64,000 bases of DNA from positions 3,224,001-3,288,000 of the forward strand of contig ML058447.1 in NCBI GenBank assembly GCA_003013855.2, given 5' to 3'. The first letter of the stretch is position 1. Each line of letters starts with the position of its first letter. The position numbers and the translations under genes are program-made. The DNA comes from Liriodendron chinense. Lineage: Eukaryota; Streptophyta; Magnoliopsida; Magnoliales; Magnoliaceae. Of the stretch, positions 1-12,100 are shown in pieces. The notes under the pieces are model-generated. The model was given only the letters and a program-made list of their open reading frames with translations, was not told the origin of the DNA and did not search any database.

Positions 1-2810
1 GAACCCACTAGACACATATCACCCTCTAGACGAATAATTGGCCGCACGTGACTTAAAGAACTATAGTCTCATGGTGTTGGGAACTTAGATACGCGCGTAG
101 GAGTCCGTTCTGCCGCCTGTCCCGAGACTGTTAGGCCCGAAACTTGTCGGGGACCACCCATGTACTGGGCTTGACACTCGTGGGCGAGCGTTACGTCGAA
201 ATCGGCACCCGAAATCATAAATTGTAGTGTCCTGCAATTGCACATGGGAGTGCAAGTATACTTGCACAATACCTTTAGTGAGTAATCATTACTCAATTCA
301 CTTTTCTTGTGTGGGCCCCATGGACCCTTGCATGGCCATGAAATGTGAACCATGGATTTTAAACATAAACCAGTACATGATCCCCAAACATGGGCCCCAA
401 TCGACAATCAATGACCGTTGAACTGATATCGCCTTAGATCCGGCAATCGCCATGTCCGATCGGTCCCAAATCATACCCAAACAAGGATCTCAACATGGTA
501 AGGCCATCCTATGGGCTGGATTGGCCCAGAGGGGTCATGTGGGCCCCACATAATCAAATCAGGGCACAAAATGCCACTTTTATGCAACTTAAAACATTGG
601 GGGCTATATGTCCCAATTCTCCAACCTTTATAACCCACTTTCTCAGCCATTTCTCTCATTTCTCAACCTAATTTCTGAGAGAAGGGTGTGTGGGAGAGAA
701 AGGGGGAGTTGTGGAGGGAGGATTCTCAAGAGAAGCCCTTGCATGCTACCCTACCCGGACTTAACCGCCTCTACATCACTCTAGCCGGCTTCTCTCGCGA
801 TTGGAGATCTTCCCGGACGTCGGTAGAAGTAAGTCCATCATAAAATCCCCATCTTCTCTAGCTTCTTACATAGGTTTTTCCCTTTTTCCTGATTTTCTAG
901 CACCTCCTTGCAGGATTTTCCTAATCCTCCTTCAAACTAAGGTGTGTATCATTTACCTATGTGTTGCCTTGCAATCAATGCCTACAATGGTAGTTGATTC
1001 TTTCAATTTCCAAGTCTAGGAAAATGGATTTCAATTTCCAAGTCTAGGAAGATGGATTGTAGCTAGGGAAGTTGTATGAGATTGATAGAAGTTTGTTGTC
1101 TAGGGATTTGGATGCTAGGTATGTGCTAGGGTCATTTGCATGCTCATATCACCCTACACATGTTCTCATTACGCAAATCTTCTATGCTAAGATGTTTTAG
1201 AACTTACACTAATATGTGATAGCTGAGATTCTAGTATTACATGTTTTGTAATTTGATTTATGCATGAGCTAGGAAATCGGGAAGCGTTTGGGGTGACAGG
1301 TAGTAGCTTCCGACCCGGCAAGTACAATAGTTGAGGTGGCCGCACCAGGTCGGTAGCCTCAGGAGCAGGGTGGTCAACTACGGTGGAAGACGGGGCGATC
1401 GACTGTGGTCAAGGACCACACGGGCGGTATATGCTCAAGGCCAGTCTTCCATTCACTTCTCCTAGCCGAGGACCCTAGCCCACCACCGGGTCGGGTGGCA
1501 ATATATGAAGAAAGTATTTGAATGTATTTCTATCACTTATGTAGAATCCACGTACTTGCGCACCTTTGTTCGGCCCTCTAGAAAGTATACAGCGTACCGA
1601 TCCCTCAAGACTCATGAGCCAGGAATGGTGGTATGGGCCCTATTCCCGTGCTGTCAGCCTACGCTGGGGTGATGCCTGTCCATTGAGCACCGTAGAGGTG
1701 ACACACCTACTACTCGACTATGGGATAGGGCGATAAACCCTATTCCGCCTGTGTTGGGCGCGTCTGACGAGTCGCGGTCAAACCAGGTACCTCAGGGCTG
1801 TAGACCTAAGATATGATTGAGGGGCTACTAGCTGTGACCTACGTTTGCCCCGCAGGGAGTCAGGTGGTTCCAGTCGGCCAAATTGATAAAACGTTGGTAC
1901 AGGGGCTTCGCCAACCGACTGTGTGATAAAAATGATTTAATTAATTACTTGGCTAATCATGTATAGTTAAGCATGACATACATTGTCTGTGCGGGTGAGG
2001 TGGTGGTGCCACCCACTGGCGGCTATGACAAGATCGGTGATCGGCCATGCATCTGCATTACATGCACTCATTTCATTTAATAACCATGCTTGTGATGCTG
2101 TGCTATTCTTTGATTCTGTCTTTGGAAAATGAAATTATTATCTATATTGTTTGTATTGGTGAATGTCTAACCTAAGGAAATGAAACTACTGAGTTGGCCA
2201 CTCACTCCCCTTCTGGGGTGGTTGTTTAAACCACCAACCAGATGACCCATGTAACCCAGGTATACAGGAGGCGGTCGAAGCGATCGAGTACGTAGAACTC
2301 GGAGAGGACGCCGACGAGTATCTTCAATACACGGGCGATCAGGACTATTAGAGTTGAGGCGTCGGGAGTATTCTTTTGGGGTTTTGCGCCTACACGGCAT
2401 TGTTGTTCAGCCTTTTTTGGGACAGTATACTCTGAACTTGATCTGGGGGACCTAATGGGCCCCAATGTGAGGAATACAGTCTATGTACATCCTTTTTGGA
2501 ATCATATATAGTACACATGTTCCTCTTTCTTTTGGAAACGTTTTGCCCATGATTAAGTTGTTTATGCTTGGTTAAATCTACAATTCTACAATTAATTATA
2601 ATGAACTCATGCATCGCATAATGTGGAGCCCGGGATATCGGGGGCCGAGGGCAACCACGGACCCTGGCATCCGAGGTGCCACAGTCACACAAGCAGGAAC
2701 AGGTTGGAATTGGACACCCTATTGGAGTTATATGTTCCCTTCAAAGCCAATTTGTGCATTTGACTGTTTTGATGATTGGAACTTGGTCATTAGTGGCCTT
2801 TTTTGGTGAA
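1..2810. mobile_element. LTR-retrotransposon-like non-coding block
   Basis: GC-richer than its surroundings, with no sustained ORF. It has a promoter-like stretch (CCTTTATAACCCAC at about 627), CT-rich leader-like sequence and unusual CG-rich segments at 1260-1900 and 2250-2400, as in long Gypsy LTRs. A 28-base tandem duplication sits at 1001-1056. No paired LTR, primer-binding site or polymerase is visible, so class and limits are uncertain. Confidence 0.35.
1001..1056. repeat. 28-base tandem duplication
   Basis: TTTCAATTTCCAAGTCTAGG occurs at 1001 and again at 1029, each followed by AA(A/G)ATGGA. Confidence 0.85.
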
Positions 2811-4138
<1,328 letters not shown>

Positions 4139-4548
4139 CAAGGCGCTAGCAAAATGGCTTTCCAGGGCTAGTCAGTGGCTGTGCACGCGCATGCATGTGA
4201 GTATGTGCCGGCGCGCGCAGGTGCATGTTACGTGTGTGCATGCGTGTGCGTATGTGTGTGTGTGTGTGTGTGAGTGGGTCATTTGGGCATGCACGCATGG
4301 GTGTGGACATGTGACCCCATGAGATGAAAGGCCCATGTATAATAATACAAATGCAAGTATCTCATGGGAATTCATTAGTCCTAGTCATATGCAATAACAT
4401 GAGCCATCACCACTAAATTGCAATTTGTAGTTTAGTACAAAGTACAAAAATACCTAAAATGAAAATTATATAAAATCATTATGTAATTTTGGCGGTCAAA
4501 AACCAAATTATTCTGAAAATGATACATGCATTTGCTAAATTAAGATGT

Positions 4549-5400
4549 AATTTTTTTGAATGACAACAAATAATTTATTAAAATAAAGGAAAACAAGAAA
4601 GCTTACATGACCAAGGTATTCAATAATGGTAACGGTGGCCATAACAGCCACTGTAATTGCCGTTACAATATGGGCCGTAACGGCCGTTATGGCCTTTTTT
4701 TTACATATAGAAAAACTGTATCTACCTCATGACAGCTGTTACTGGCCATTTTTTCCTTAACAGTCGTTACAGCCCTATAACGTGTAACTGTTCCCACCAT
4801 TACCTTTATGGCCGCTACATAACCGTTTTTTAATACCTTGTACATGACCATTCAAAAGCTCAGATGATAAGGGATCATCTGGTAGAAGCAAGACCAAAGC
4901 CACCCTGACATTCCTCAATAGACACATTACACCCACAAAAAGCATTGACCGAAAGCCAGCTTACAATCCTATTCACACCTTTTGAGAAATGACCTGATGC
5001 AAATCAGCACTGTTACACGAGGTTCTATTATTACTCCCCTTCCATATTGACCATAAACCTACAATAAAAGGAAGGCTCCCTTAACCCATAGAACCCCTTG
5101 CCAAGCTCCAAAATAGGCCCAACACCATATTGCCAAAGTTATTGATGGATGCAGTAAAGAACTGATTTAGCTTCTGAAATGGGCCAGCTCCAAAACAGGT
5201 GCGACACCAAGCCAAATAGTAGTGGCAGCCGTACAAAGATCATATGTGCAGCTTGGAGGATAACAAGAAAGCTGATATCGCTCATATGCAAATGTCAGTG
5301 AACCCTATTGAACAGAACTCTTGCGGCAAGAGGTTTCATCCTATGGGAATGTTTAGAAAGCTTCACAAATACTCTATTGGTGGATTCAGCTGTGTCATAG
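4549..5400 (-). mobile_element. LINE 3' fragment, degenerate, with a nested MITE
   Basis: On the minus strand broken frames read as the C-terminal zinc-knuckle end of a plant L1-type reverse transcriptase (for example GLVSHLFWSWPISEAK, then GLWSIWKGSNNRT). The 3' end has CTTTATTTTAATAAATTATT followed by a short A-run near 4549. Frame breaks and stops make it non-functional. A hAT MITE at 4612-4840 splits the tail. Confidence 0.7.
4612..4840. mobile_element. hAT-type MITE, 229 bp
   Basis: Terminal inverted repeat CAAGGTATT/AATACCTTG is flanked by a perfect 8-bp duplication TACATGAC (4604-4611 and 4841-4848). The interior is rich in GGCCGTTA/TAACGGCC inverted motifs. It is inserted in the LINE 3' tail, so it is younger than that LINE. 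Confidence 0.85.
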
Positions 5401-5819
5401 ACTCTTAATGAGTAGCTTTTTTAGGGTTTTCTTTCAGTAGTTTATTTCTTCTTAGGGCCTGTTTGGATTCGCGGAAAGCATGGTAAAGGAAATAGTGTTT
5501 CTCAAGAAACCTTATTTCTAGGAAACATTGTTTTCACAGTTTGTTTCTTAACAAAATATTCCGAGAAAACTTGGGGCCAACTTCCAAATTCTTTGTTTGG
5601 CAACACAACATTTTCTTGGGATAGTTTCCCGGTAGTTACTGGCATGTGCCAAATTAACACACATGTGGCACATGTTGAATGCCTAAAGATGGACAATGAC
5701 ACGTGTGGGGCACTTGAAGCTCAATTGTTTGAACCTGTAACGTGGCACAAGAGATGAATTAGCACATTTGACACATGTGGGAACTTGAAGCTAGATTGTG
5801 GCATGTTAGAGGAGAGAAT

Positions 5820-5863
<44 letters not shown>
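5820..5863. repeat. (GA)n microsatellite
   Basis: About 21 uninterrupted AG units at the junction between the Harbinger-type repeat array and the Copia remnant. Confidence 0.9.
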
Positions 5864-5865
<2 letters not shown>

Positions 5866-5869
5866 GTTC

Positions 5870-7510
5870 ATAGGGCTGGGATGTACAACCCTACTTTATT
5901 TATAACAATAGGAGAAGGGTATAATTACATATTAGGAGGAATAAACTAAAAGACAAGGGACAGATGAGGAAAGCATAAAAATAAAGATTTAATAAGAAAT
6001 AGGCTAAGACCAAGGCCCATAACACATAAGGCCCAAGTGTATATACTTGTGGGCTCAGTCATAGGCCCACACACATACGCCTATACTTCCCCTCAAGCTA
6101 AGGCATAGATATCAATTATGCCCCAGTTGCCAAAAATACGCAGTTCAGTTTTTATTATGAGAGCCTTTGTGAAGATATCCGCCAACCGCTCGGAAGATGG
6201 AATAAATGGAGTAGAAACAACACCCGCATCAACCTTCTCATACATAAAGAGACAATCAACTTCAATATGTTTTGTGCGCTCATAAAAAACAAAATTAGAG
6301 GCAATGTGAATTGCTGCTTGATTGTCACAATACATTGGCACAAGAGTCTTCACAGAAAATCCCAATTTAGAAATAAATCTTTTCAACCACATAAGTTCAC
6401 ATATCATATTCGTCATAGCACAATACTTTGCCTTAGCATTAGATCATGGTACAACTGTCTGCTTTTTAGTCTTCCAAGTGACTAAATTGCCACCAAAAAA
6501 GGTACAGTAGCCTAATGTAGAGCGATGATCATCCAAGGAACTTGCTCAATCGGTATCACAATACCCCTCAATATTAAAATTATGATGATGACCGAAGAGG
6601 ATATCATGCCTTAAGGACGATTTGATACAAGCACAAGATGCAATGAACGGCTTCAAGATGATTAGAATGAAGAGCATGGATGAACTGACTAACCAAATTC
6701 ATTGCATGAGATAAATCAGGTCGAGTAATCATCGAATATATCATTCTTCCAACTAAGTGCTAATATATATGAGATTATTAAGAAGTTCCCCATTATCTGC
6801 CCAAAGCATTTTATTAACTTCTAATGGAGAATCAATAGGTTTGACACCAAGATTCCAAGTTAAAGTCAACAAATCAAAGCATATTTCCATTGAGACAAAA
6901 ATATGCCTTTCTTATACCGAAAGACTTCAATTCCAAGAAAGTATTTTAACAATCCTAAATCTTTGATATCGAATACCTTACTCAAATATAATTTCAAGTC
7001 TAATATGCTATTACCATCATCACCTGTAACAAGAATGCCATCTACGTACACGCTCACAATAATAGTCCCCTTAGCATGCCGCTTGACAAACATAGAATGA
7101 TCATAATCGATGCAAGTAAAATCAATATGAATCAAGGCCCAAGTAAACTTTTCAAACCAAGCGCAAGGAGACTGCTTCAACCAATATATCGCCTTTCTTC
7201 AAACGACGTACCTTACTCTCTTCCCTCTTTCAAACAAATCCACAGGGAAGCATATGGATCTCCTCAGTCAAATCACCATTCAAAAAAGCATTCTTAACAT
7301 CAGTTAATGCAATGGCCAATTCAAATTGGCAGTAAGAGTAATAATCACCCATACAAAGTTCATCTTAGCAACAAGAGCAAAAATCTTAGAATGATTCTTA
7401 CCGAAAGTTTGTGTAAAACATTTAGATACAAGGCGGGCTTTATAGAGAGTTATACTTCCATTGGGATTGTAATTGAGAATATACACCCAACGACAATTAA
7501 AGTGGACATC
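5870..7510 (-). pseudogene. Ty1/Copia polymerase fragment (reverse transcriptase/RNase H)
   Basis: Minus-strand pieces in several frames. Residues matching the RT start (PNGSITLYKARLVSKCFTQT) lie near 7430-7486, and RT core (SVYVDGILVTGDDGNSILDL and KYFLGIEVFRYKKGIFLSQ) at 6866-7180. RNase H with MYCDNQAAIHIASN and ERLADIFTKAL lies at 6093-6416. The YVDD box is changed to YVDG, and there are frameshifts and stops. Gag, integrase and a 5' LTR are absent. It is a dead fragment inside a Harbinger-type element. Confidence 0.88.
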
Positions 7511-7529
7511 TATGAAGCAATTGAAGATG

Positions 7530-7990
7530 TACGATCACATGTGGCAATTGGCAAATGTGGGATGCTTTGCATATGTGGGGAGCAAGAGAAAATGGATAGT
7601 GGCACATGTGGAATGCTTGAAGATGGATAGTGGCATATGTGGCACACGCCACACATGTAGGGTGCTTGAAGCTGAATTGTGGCACAAGAGACATTGGCAT
7701 ATTTAACACATATGGGCACTTGAAGCCATACGGTGACATGTGTACATTGCCACGTGTGTGCATCTATGGAGTGATTGACGATGGCACATGCAAGACGCTT
7801 TGCACATGTGGGCATAAGAGATGGATGATGGTGCATGTGGCACATTAGCACACGTGGGCGCAAGAGAAGATGAGCGGTGGCACATGTGGCACATTGGTAC
7901 ATTGGCACATGTGGAGCACAACCAATGATGGGCAATGGCTTGTGTGGCACATGCGGAGCAATTGAAGATGGACAGTGTAACATTTGCATT
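7530..7990. repeat. degenerate tandem array of GGCACATGTGG units
   Basis: Many imperfect copies of a ~40-50-base unit containing GATGG(A)(T/C)A(G/A)TGGCACATGTGG. A related shorter array lies at 5640-5815. Open frames here are by-products of repetition. Confidence 0.75.
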
Positions 7991-8191
7991 TTAACTAACA
8001 GGAAACCCATTTTCCATATATCATGGGAAAATACCTCTTAAGAGGGGAGATGAGAAATAAAGTTATTCCAATAAAAAGAGGAAGTGGGAAATTGTTTCCC
8101 ACAAATTCCCACAAAGAAAGTATGGAAAGTTAGTTTCATGGAAAATTGTGTTTCCTTCCCTTTCCTTACCATGAATCCAAACAGGCCCTTA

Positions 8192-9028
8192 AACAGTCTT
8201 ATAGAGGTGATTATATGGGCCAAAAAATTTAGCCTGCAGCTGAGATTCAATAGATTTATGGTTGGTTTTTAGAAGTTTATGAAAGTAGTTGTAGCCCTAT
8301 GAGACAGGATATGGTCCTTTTTTGTTTTTTGTTTTTTTTTTTTTTTTTTAGTTTTTACTCTTGAGAGACTTGAAACATGAGAGCAAGTCTGGGAATTTTG
8401 GTGTTTATCTGAACCTTTGACTCAAACTGAAGATCTTTCCGTGTTGGCAATACCTGCATGATATCTGGTATATTTAATTACACTCGATTGCTGGATAACT
8501 AAGATCACTTGCTAGGATCCTATTTAACGCATTCGAAATCAATTCTTGGCTGCTGGAAAACCATTTTCGAGATGCTGGAATTTAAGTGCTGAATTTATGT
8601 TGGGAATGCTAGCATTCTGATTAGATTGCTCGATCATTATTTATAGTAGTAGCTGTAAATACAACATATTTGCTGGAAACTTGGAGAAGCTTGCTGACTT
8701 TGCATTCAAAGCCGACACATGCCCATATCATGTGGTGGTATTGAAGTGGGACCTCCCGAATACCATTGACATCATGTCACTGTCAACCGGAACCATTAAA
8801 AGCCCAGATCGATAGCATCCGGTAGCAATGGCCAAAAAACAACTTCACAGCCAATTCAACAGTATTCAATATATCCTGCTGCGAAAAGACCAAACATCAA
8901 ATTTACACTAAAACCGATCCAGGTAGCCAGATTGCACCATAGCCATCCTGGGAGAGCGAGTTTTATCTCTAATTAATGCTGCAAATGTGAGAATTAAAGA
9001 AGGAAATCAAACACTATTACAAATTTAC
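8192..9028. other. region 3' of last NSUN6-like exon found
   Basis: Searched by eye for the missing C-terminal exon; none seen. A T-run at 8331-8350 (A-run on the minus strand) may mark the tail of an old retro-inserted sequence. Confidence 0.4.
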
Positions 9029-9110
9029 CTGTGGCGCTAATGAAAGAAATTTGTATGTGTCCAAAGCATAACGAACTAATGCCTCGTTCTCTCCAGGGTT
9101 TATTGTACAC
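9029..9110 (-). CDS. NSUN6: NSUN6-like exon 10 (catalytic Cys, last exon found)
   Basis: Encodes (T)CTINPGENEALVRYALDTYK then FLSLAPQ, ending at a good donor CACAG|GTAAAT. Read-through would stop after three codons (VNL). The expected next exon (HPRIGGPG-like start) was not found between 1 and 9028. A nearby acceptor, TTTGCAG at about 8989, would give only His and a stop. Confidence 0.88.
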
Positions 9111-12100
9111 CTGGAAGCATGAGAATTTTCAATGTCAAGAATTTTCCTCTGTTTGGCTAACCTTCCTAGCTAATATGGGTTAAAAAGATCATAAATCATA
9201 CAAGGTGAATTTTCCTCTGTTTGGCTAACCTTCCTAGCTAATTTGGGGTAAACAGATCACAAATCATACAAGGTGAATAGCTGAAACTGAAATAATCTAT
9301 CATGATGCCAAAATTCTCCAACCAAAGCTTTTTGAGAAGACATGAGGAAGCACAGTCTTTACAAAGAGATGCCGCGGAAAAGCTAATCAACATCTTTCCA
9401 TGTTAATGGAAGGTTTTTCAGGTGCGAAGTATCCATGTTATTAAACATGTATTTTGGTGATGATGACCAAATCTCTTACATAAAGGAAGTTGCCAACATT
9501 GCCATAATAAAGGCTACATTTGAGTGGAAAAAGTGAAGAGTGCTGAATTTCCTATAGGTATAGCAGGTAATGCAGCTACAATAAATCAAAATAAAATGAG
9601 AAAAAAAATTGAATTTCCTTCCAGAATGTAAAACTTGTGATTGTATATAAAAAATAAATTTTGTACATGACATAAGCTAATGCAGGTGGTCATGATGAGT
9701 TCAATGTCAAGGATGTCAATTCCAATACGACAACTACTCCGCGTCAAGTCTGTTGCACATACCAAAATATCAAATGTAAATTGTAAATTACTTCCAAATT
9801 GCAGCCTTTACCAATGTTTTTCACACTGACAACACTAATTCGTAATTACAGTGAAATTTGAAATTTGGGTTATTCGACAATATCAAAATTTGAAGTTTAG
9901 GTTGTTCCATGATATCAACACATTTTGTTGGATGAGAACAGATAAGTGAAATGCATACTTACGTGGAATACACAATAATTCCACCAGGGCGAACTAGTTG
10001 AACCGCCTGGTCAAACATCCGCCTTTGATACTTTGCATGGTTTCTTAGGGACTCTATTGTTTCCTGTCATCAAACAGCATAATAATCTCATTTCAGGTAG
10101 GCCACACAAAACAAATGGCAGCACACAGATATTGAAGATTAACATCTTGCATAAAGAAAGGCAGAAACCATAATATAAGTAGGAGATTTACTAAGCTATA
10201 GCCTATAGTCGCACGATGCGTGAAGCGAAGCAGCAACAGATTTGGGTGCAGGAGCAGGGAAGCATCTGCTTCAAAATGTTACCAGTATAAACGGCTAGGA
10301 AGAGGGAACCGGAGCATGATTCAAATTGAGAGCGGCACCCGATTAGAAGGATCATGCAAGATTCAACAAGTGCTAAGCCCTCATGCGTGTTCAAGGGGCC
10401 CATGCACGTGCCACCCTATGCACCAAAGTAGCATACGTGTGCAAGATCCAATCCATCCATCAGATGTGTCCCACCATGAAGATATACTTGACCAGAAATC
10501 AGGCCTCTCCATTGATTAGTTGAACTGCAGTTTATGAGAACAAGGATGGCTAAAAGCTCAGCCAAGTTGTTCTAAGCCATGTTTTTGTTTCTAACATCTT
10601 CACAAATTTTATGAGTGGAGTGACCTGATTAACACAGAGGCAAAAAAAAAGGTGGAACCCACCCATTTGATGGCTTGGAACTCATACACGTGTGTCATGT
10701 TGGCACATTTGGTGGCATATAAATGGGGCTCCTACACACACGTGAGCTTAGCCAAACTCTAAGTAAACCCTCCACTCCAATCTAACCTTAAAAGAAATCA
10801 TTAATTTCGCTTCCACAAAATCCACATAAAAATAAGAATTAGCACTATCTGGCATGAAGACCACTAGTCCAAACAGAAATGGATTAAATGAAATAAACTT
10901 CCATCAATAGCATTGTACCTCTCCAGAAAATAATCGAGGTCTCAGGCCAAGAGCAGAACAAGGGGCATCAAGCAGAACCCGATCAAAACTATTAGGGCTA
11001 TAGCCCTTCGAATTTTCAACCCTGCCTCCCATGCAATGATTTCTTCCTGGTCCATTTCTCATTCTTCTGGTATTCTTCCTGATTTCAGCTTTGCTAACAT
11101 AAGTTCTTTGATTTGCTGTTTCCTTGCTCGCTGAAATAAAAAGTTTGTTAGATTCAAGTGTTCCTTATCAAGGATGACTCTCATTAAGAATGGGATAAGC
11201 ATGCAAAGATAAGCAATCAATGTATCCTTCATAGTATCCCATTATGCAAACAGAACATTACAAGAAATTTATTTAAGTAACCCCTCCCTCACTGCCTCCC
11301 TTGACAGAAAACAATTTTATTACAGGAAGCCAAAAACCCAAAATATACAGAATTACACCAATCAAAAGAGAACAAATTCCCAACACATGGAAGTGTGGCA
11401 TTCACATTGCCCCCTTTGTCTAGAGAATTCCCAACACATGGAAGTGTGGCATTCACATTGCCCCCTTTGTCTAACGAATTCCCAACTCATGGAAGTGTGG
11501 CATTCACATTGCCCCCTTTGTCTAAGGGATACACCATAATATTGGTCTCTCTACGACACGGGTAGACAAAATGTTTAGCCACAGCGCAATATAGCAAATC
11601 CCATAGAAGGTGGACAACTTCCAAGATACATAAACACCCTTCCAGACCCATGAGATCACATTAAAAAAAAAAATACCCTTCAGCAATTACCAAACCCGAG
11701 AGATTGGCAGCAAAGAGGCAAGGCCCTTCTCTTGAGGCCAAAGCCTTAGCTCCAGTTGAACCGAAATAGAAGTCGAGACATTTTTCATCTCTAGTTACAC
11801 CCCTTATTATTCCATTTTGACCGGGGTTACCAAGAAAGGACCAGTCAAAATTGGTCCTAATGCTGTTGTTCTGAGCTATTTAACATACAAACTATATGAG
11901 CTCATCATATGTCCTAAGGAGATCCTGATTTTGGTTTTTTTTGGCTTTTTAGAAGTGGCTGAGTAATGCATCAAAATATATTTAGACTAGATTTAGTGTG
12001 TTCTTGTGTGAGGTTGTATGATCCCAAGAGGCGTTCATTTTTTCTAAGCCTTCTGGTCTTTTGTTTTTGTTTTGTTACTTCAATAAAATTGCCATTCATA

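Larger units (their letters stand above)
5455..8188. mobile_element. Tourist/PIF-Harbinger-type element with nested Copia fragment
   Basis: Ends GGGCCTGTTTGGATTC and its inverted copy are flanked by TTA on both sides (5452-5454, 8189-8191), the PIF/Harbinger signature. Sub-terminal sequence also matches in inverted orientation (ATGGTAA(A)GGAAA). The interior holds degenerate tandem GGCACATGTGG-type repeats on both flanks (5640-5815 and 7530-7990). These are separated by a GA microsatellite and a broken Copia polymerase. No transposase is present. Confidence 0.85.

Noticed and set aside
4172..4375. His-Thr repeat peptide
   Set aside because: It is the translation of a GT-rich simple repeat.
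7530..7990. CRISPR-like array
   Set aside because: Units are imperfect and contiguous without unique spacers, and the genome is eukaryotic.
7510..8010. 166-residue Cys/His-rich frame on the minus strand
   Set aside because: It comes from the tandem GGCACATGTGG array. Cys-His spacing follows the DNA period, not a zinc-finger pattern.
8905..8990. Alternative last exon of the NSUN6-like gene (acceptors at about 8989 and 8944)
   Set aside because: The first gives His then stop. The second gives DGYGAIWLPGSVLV, which does not resemble the family C-terminus.
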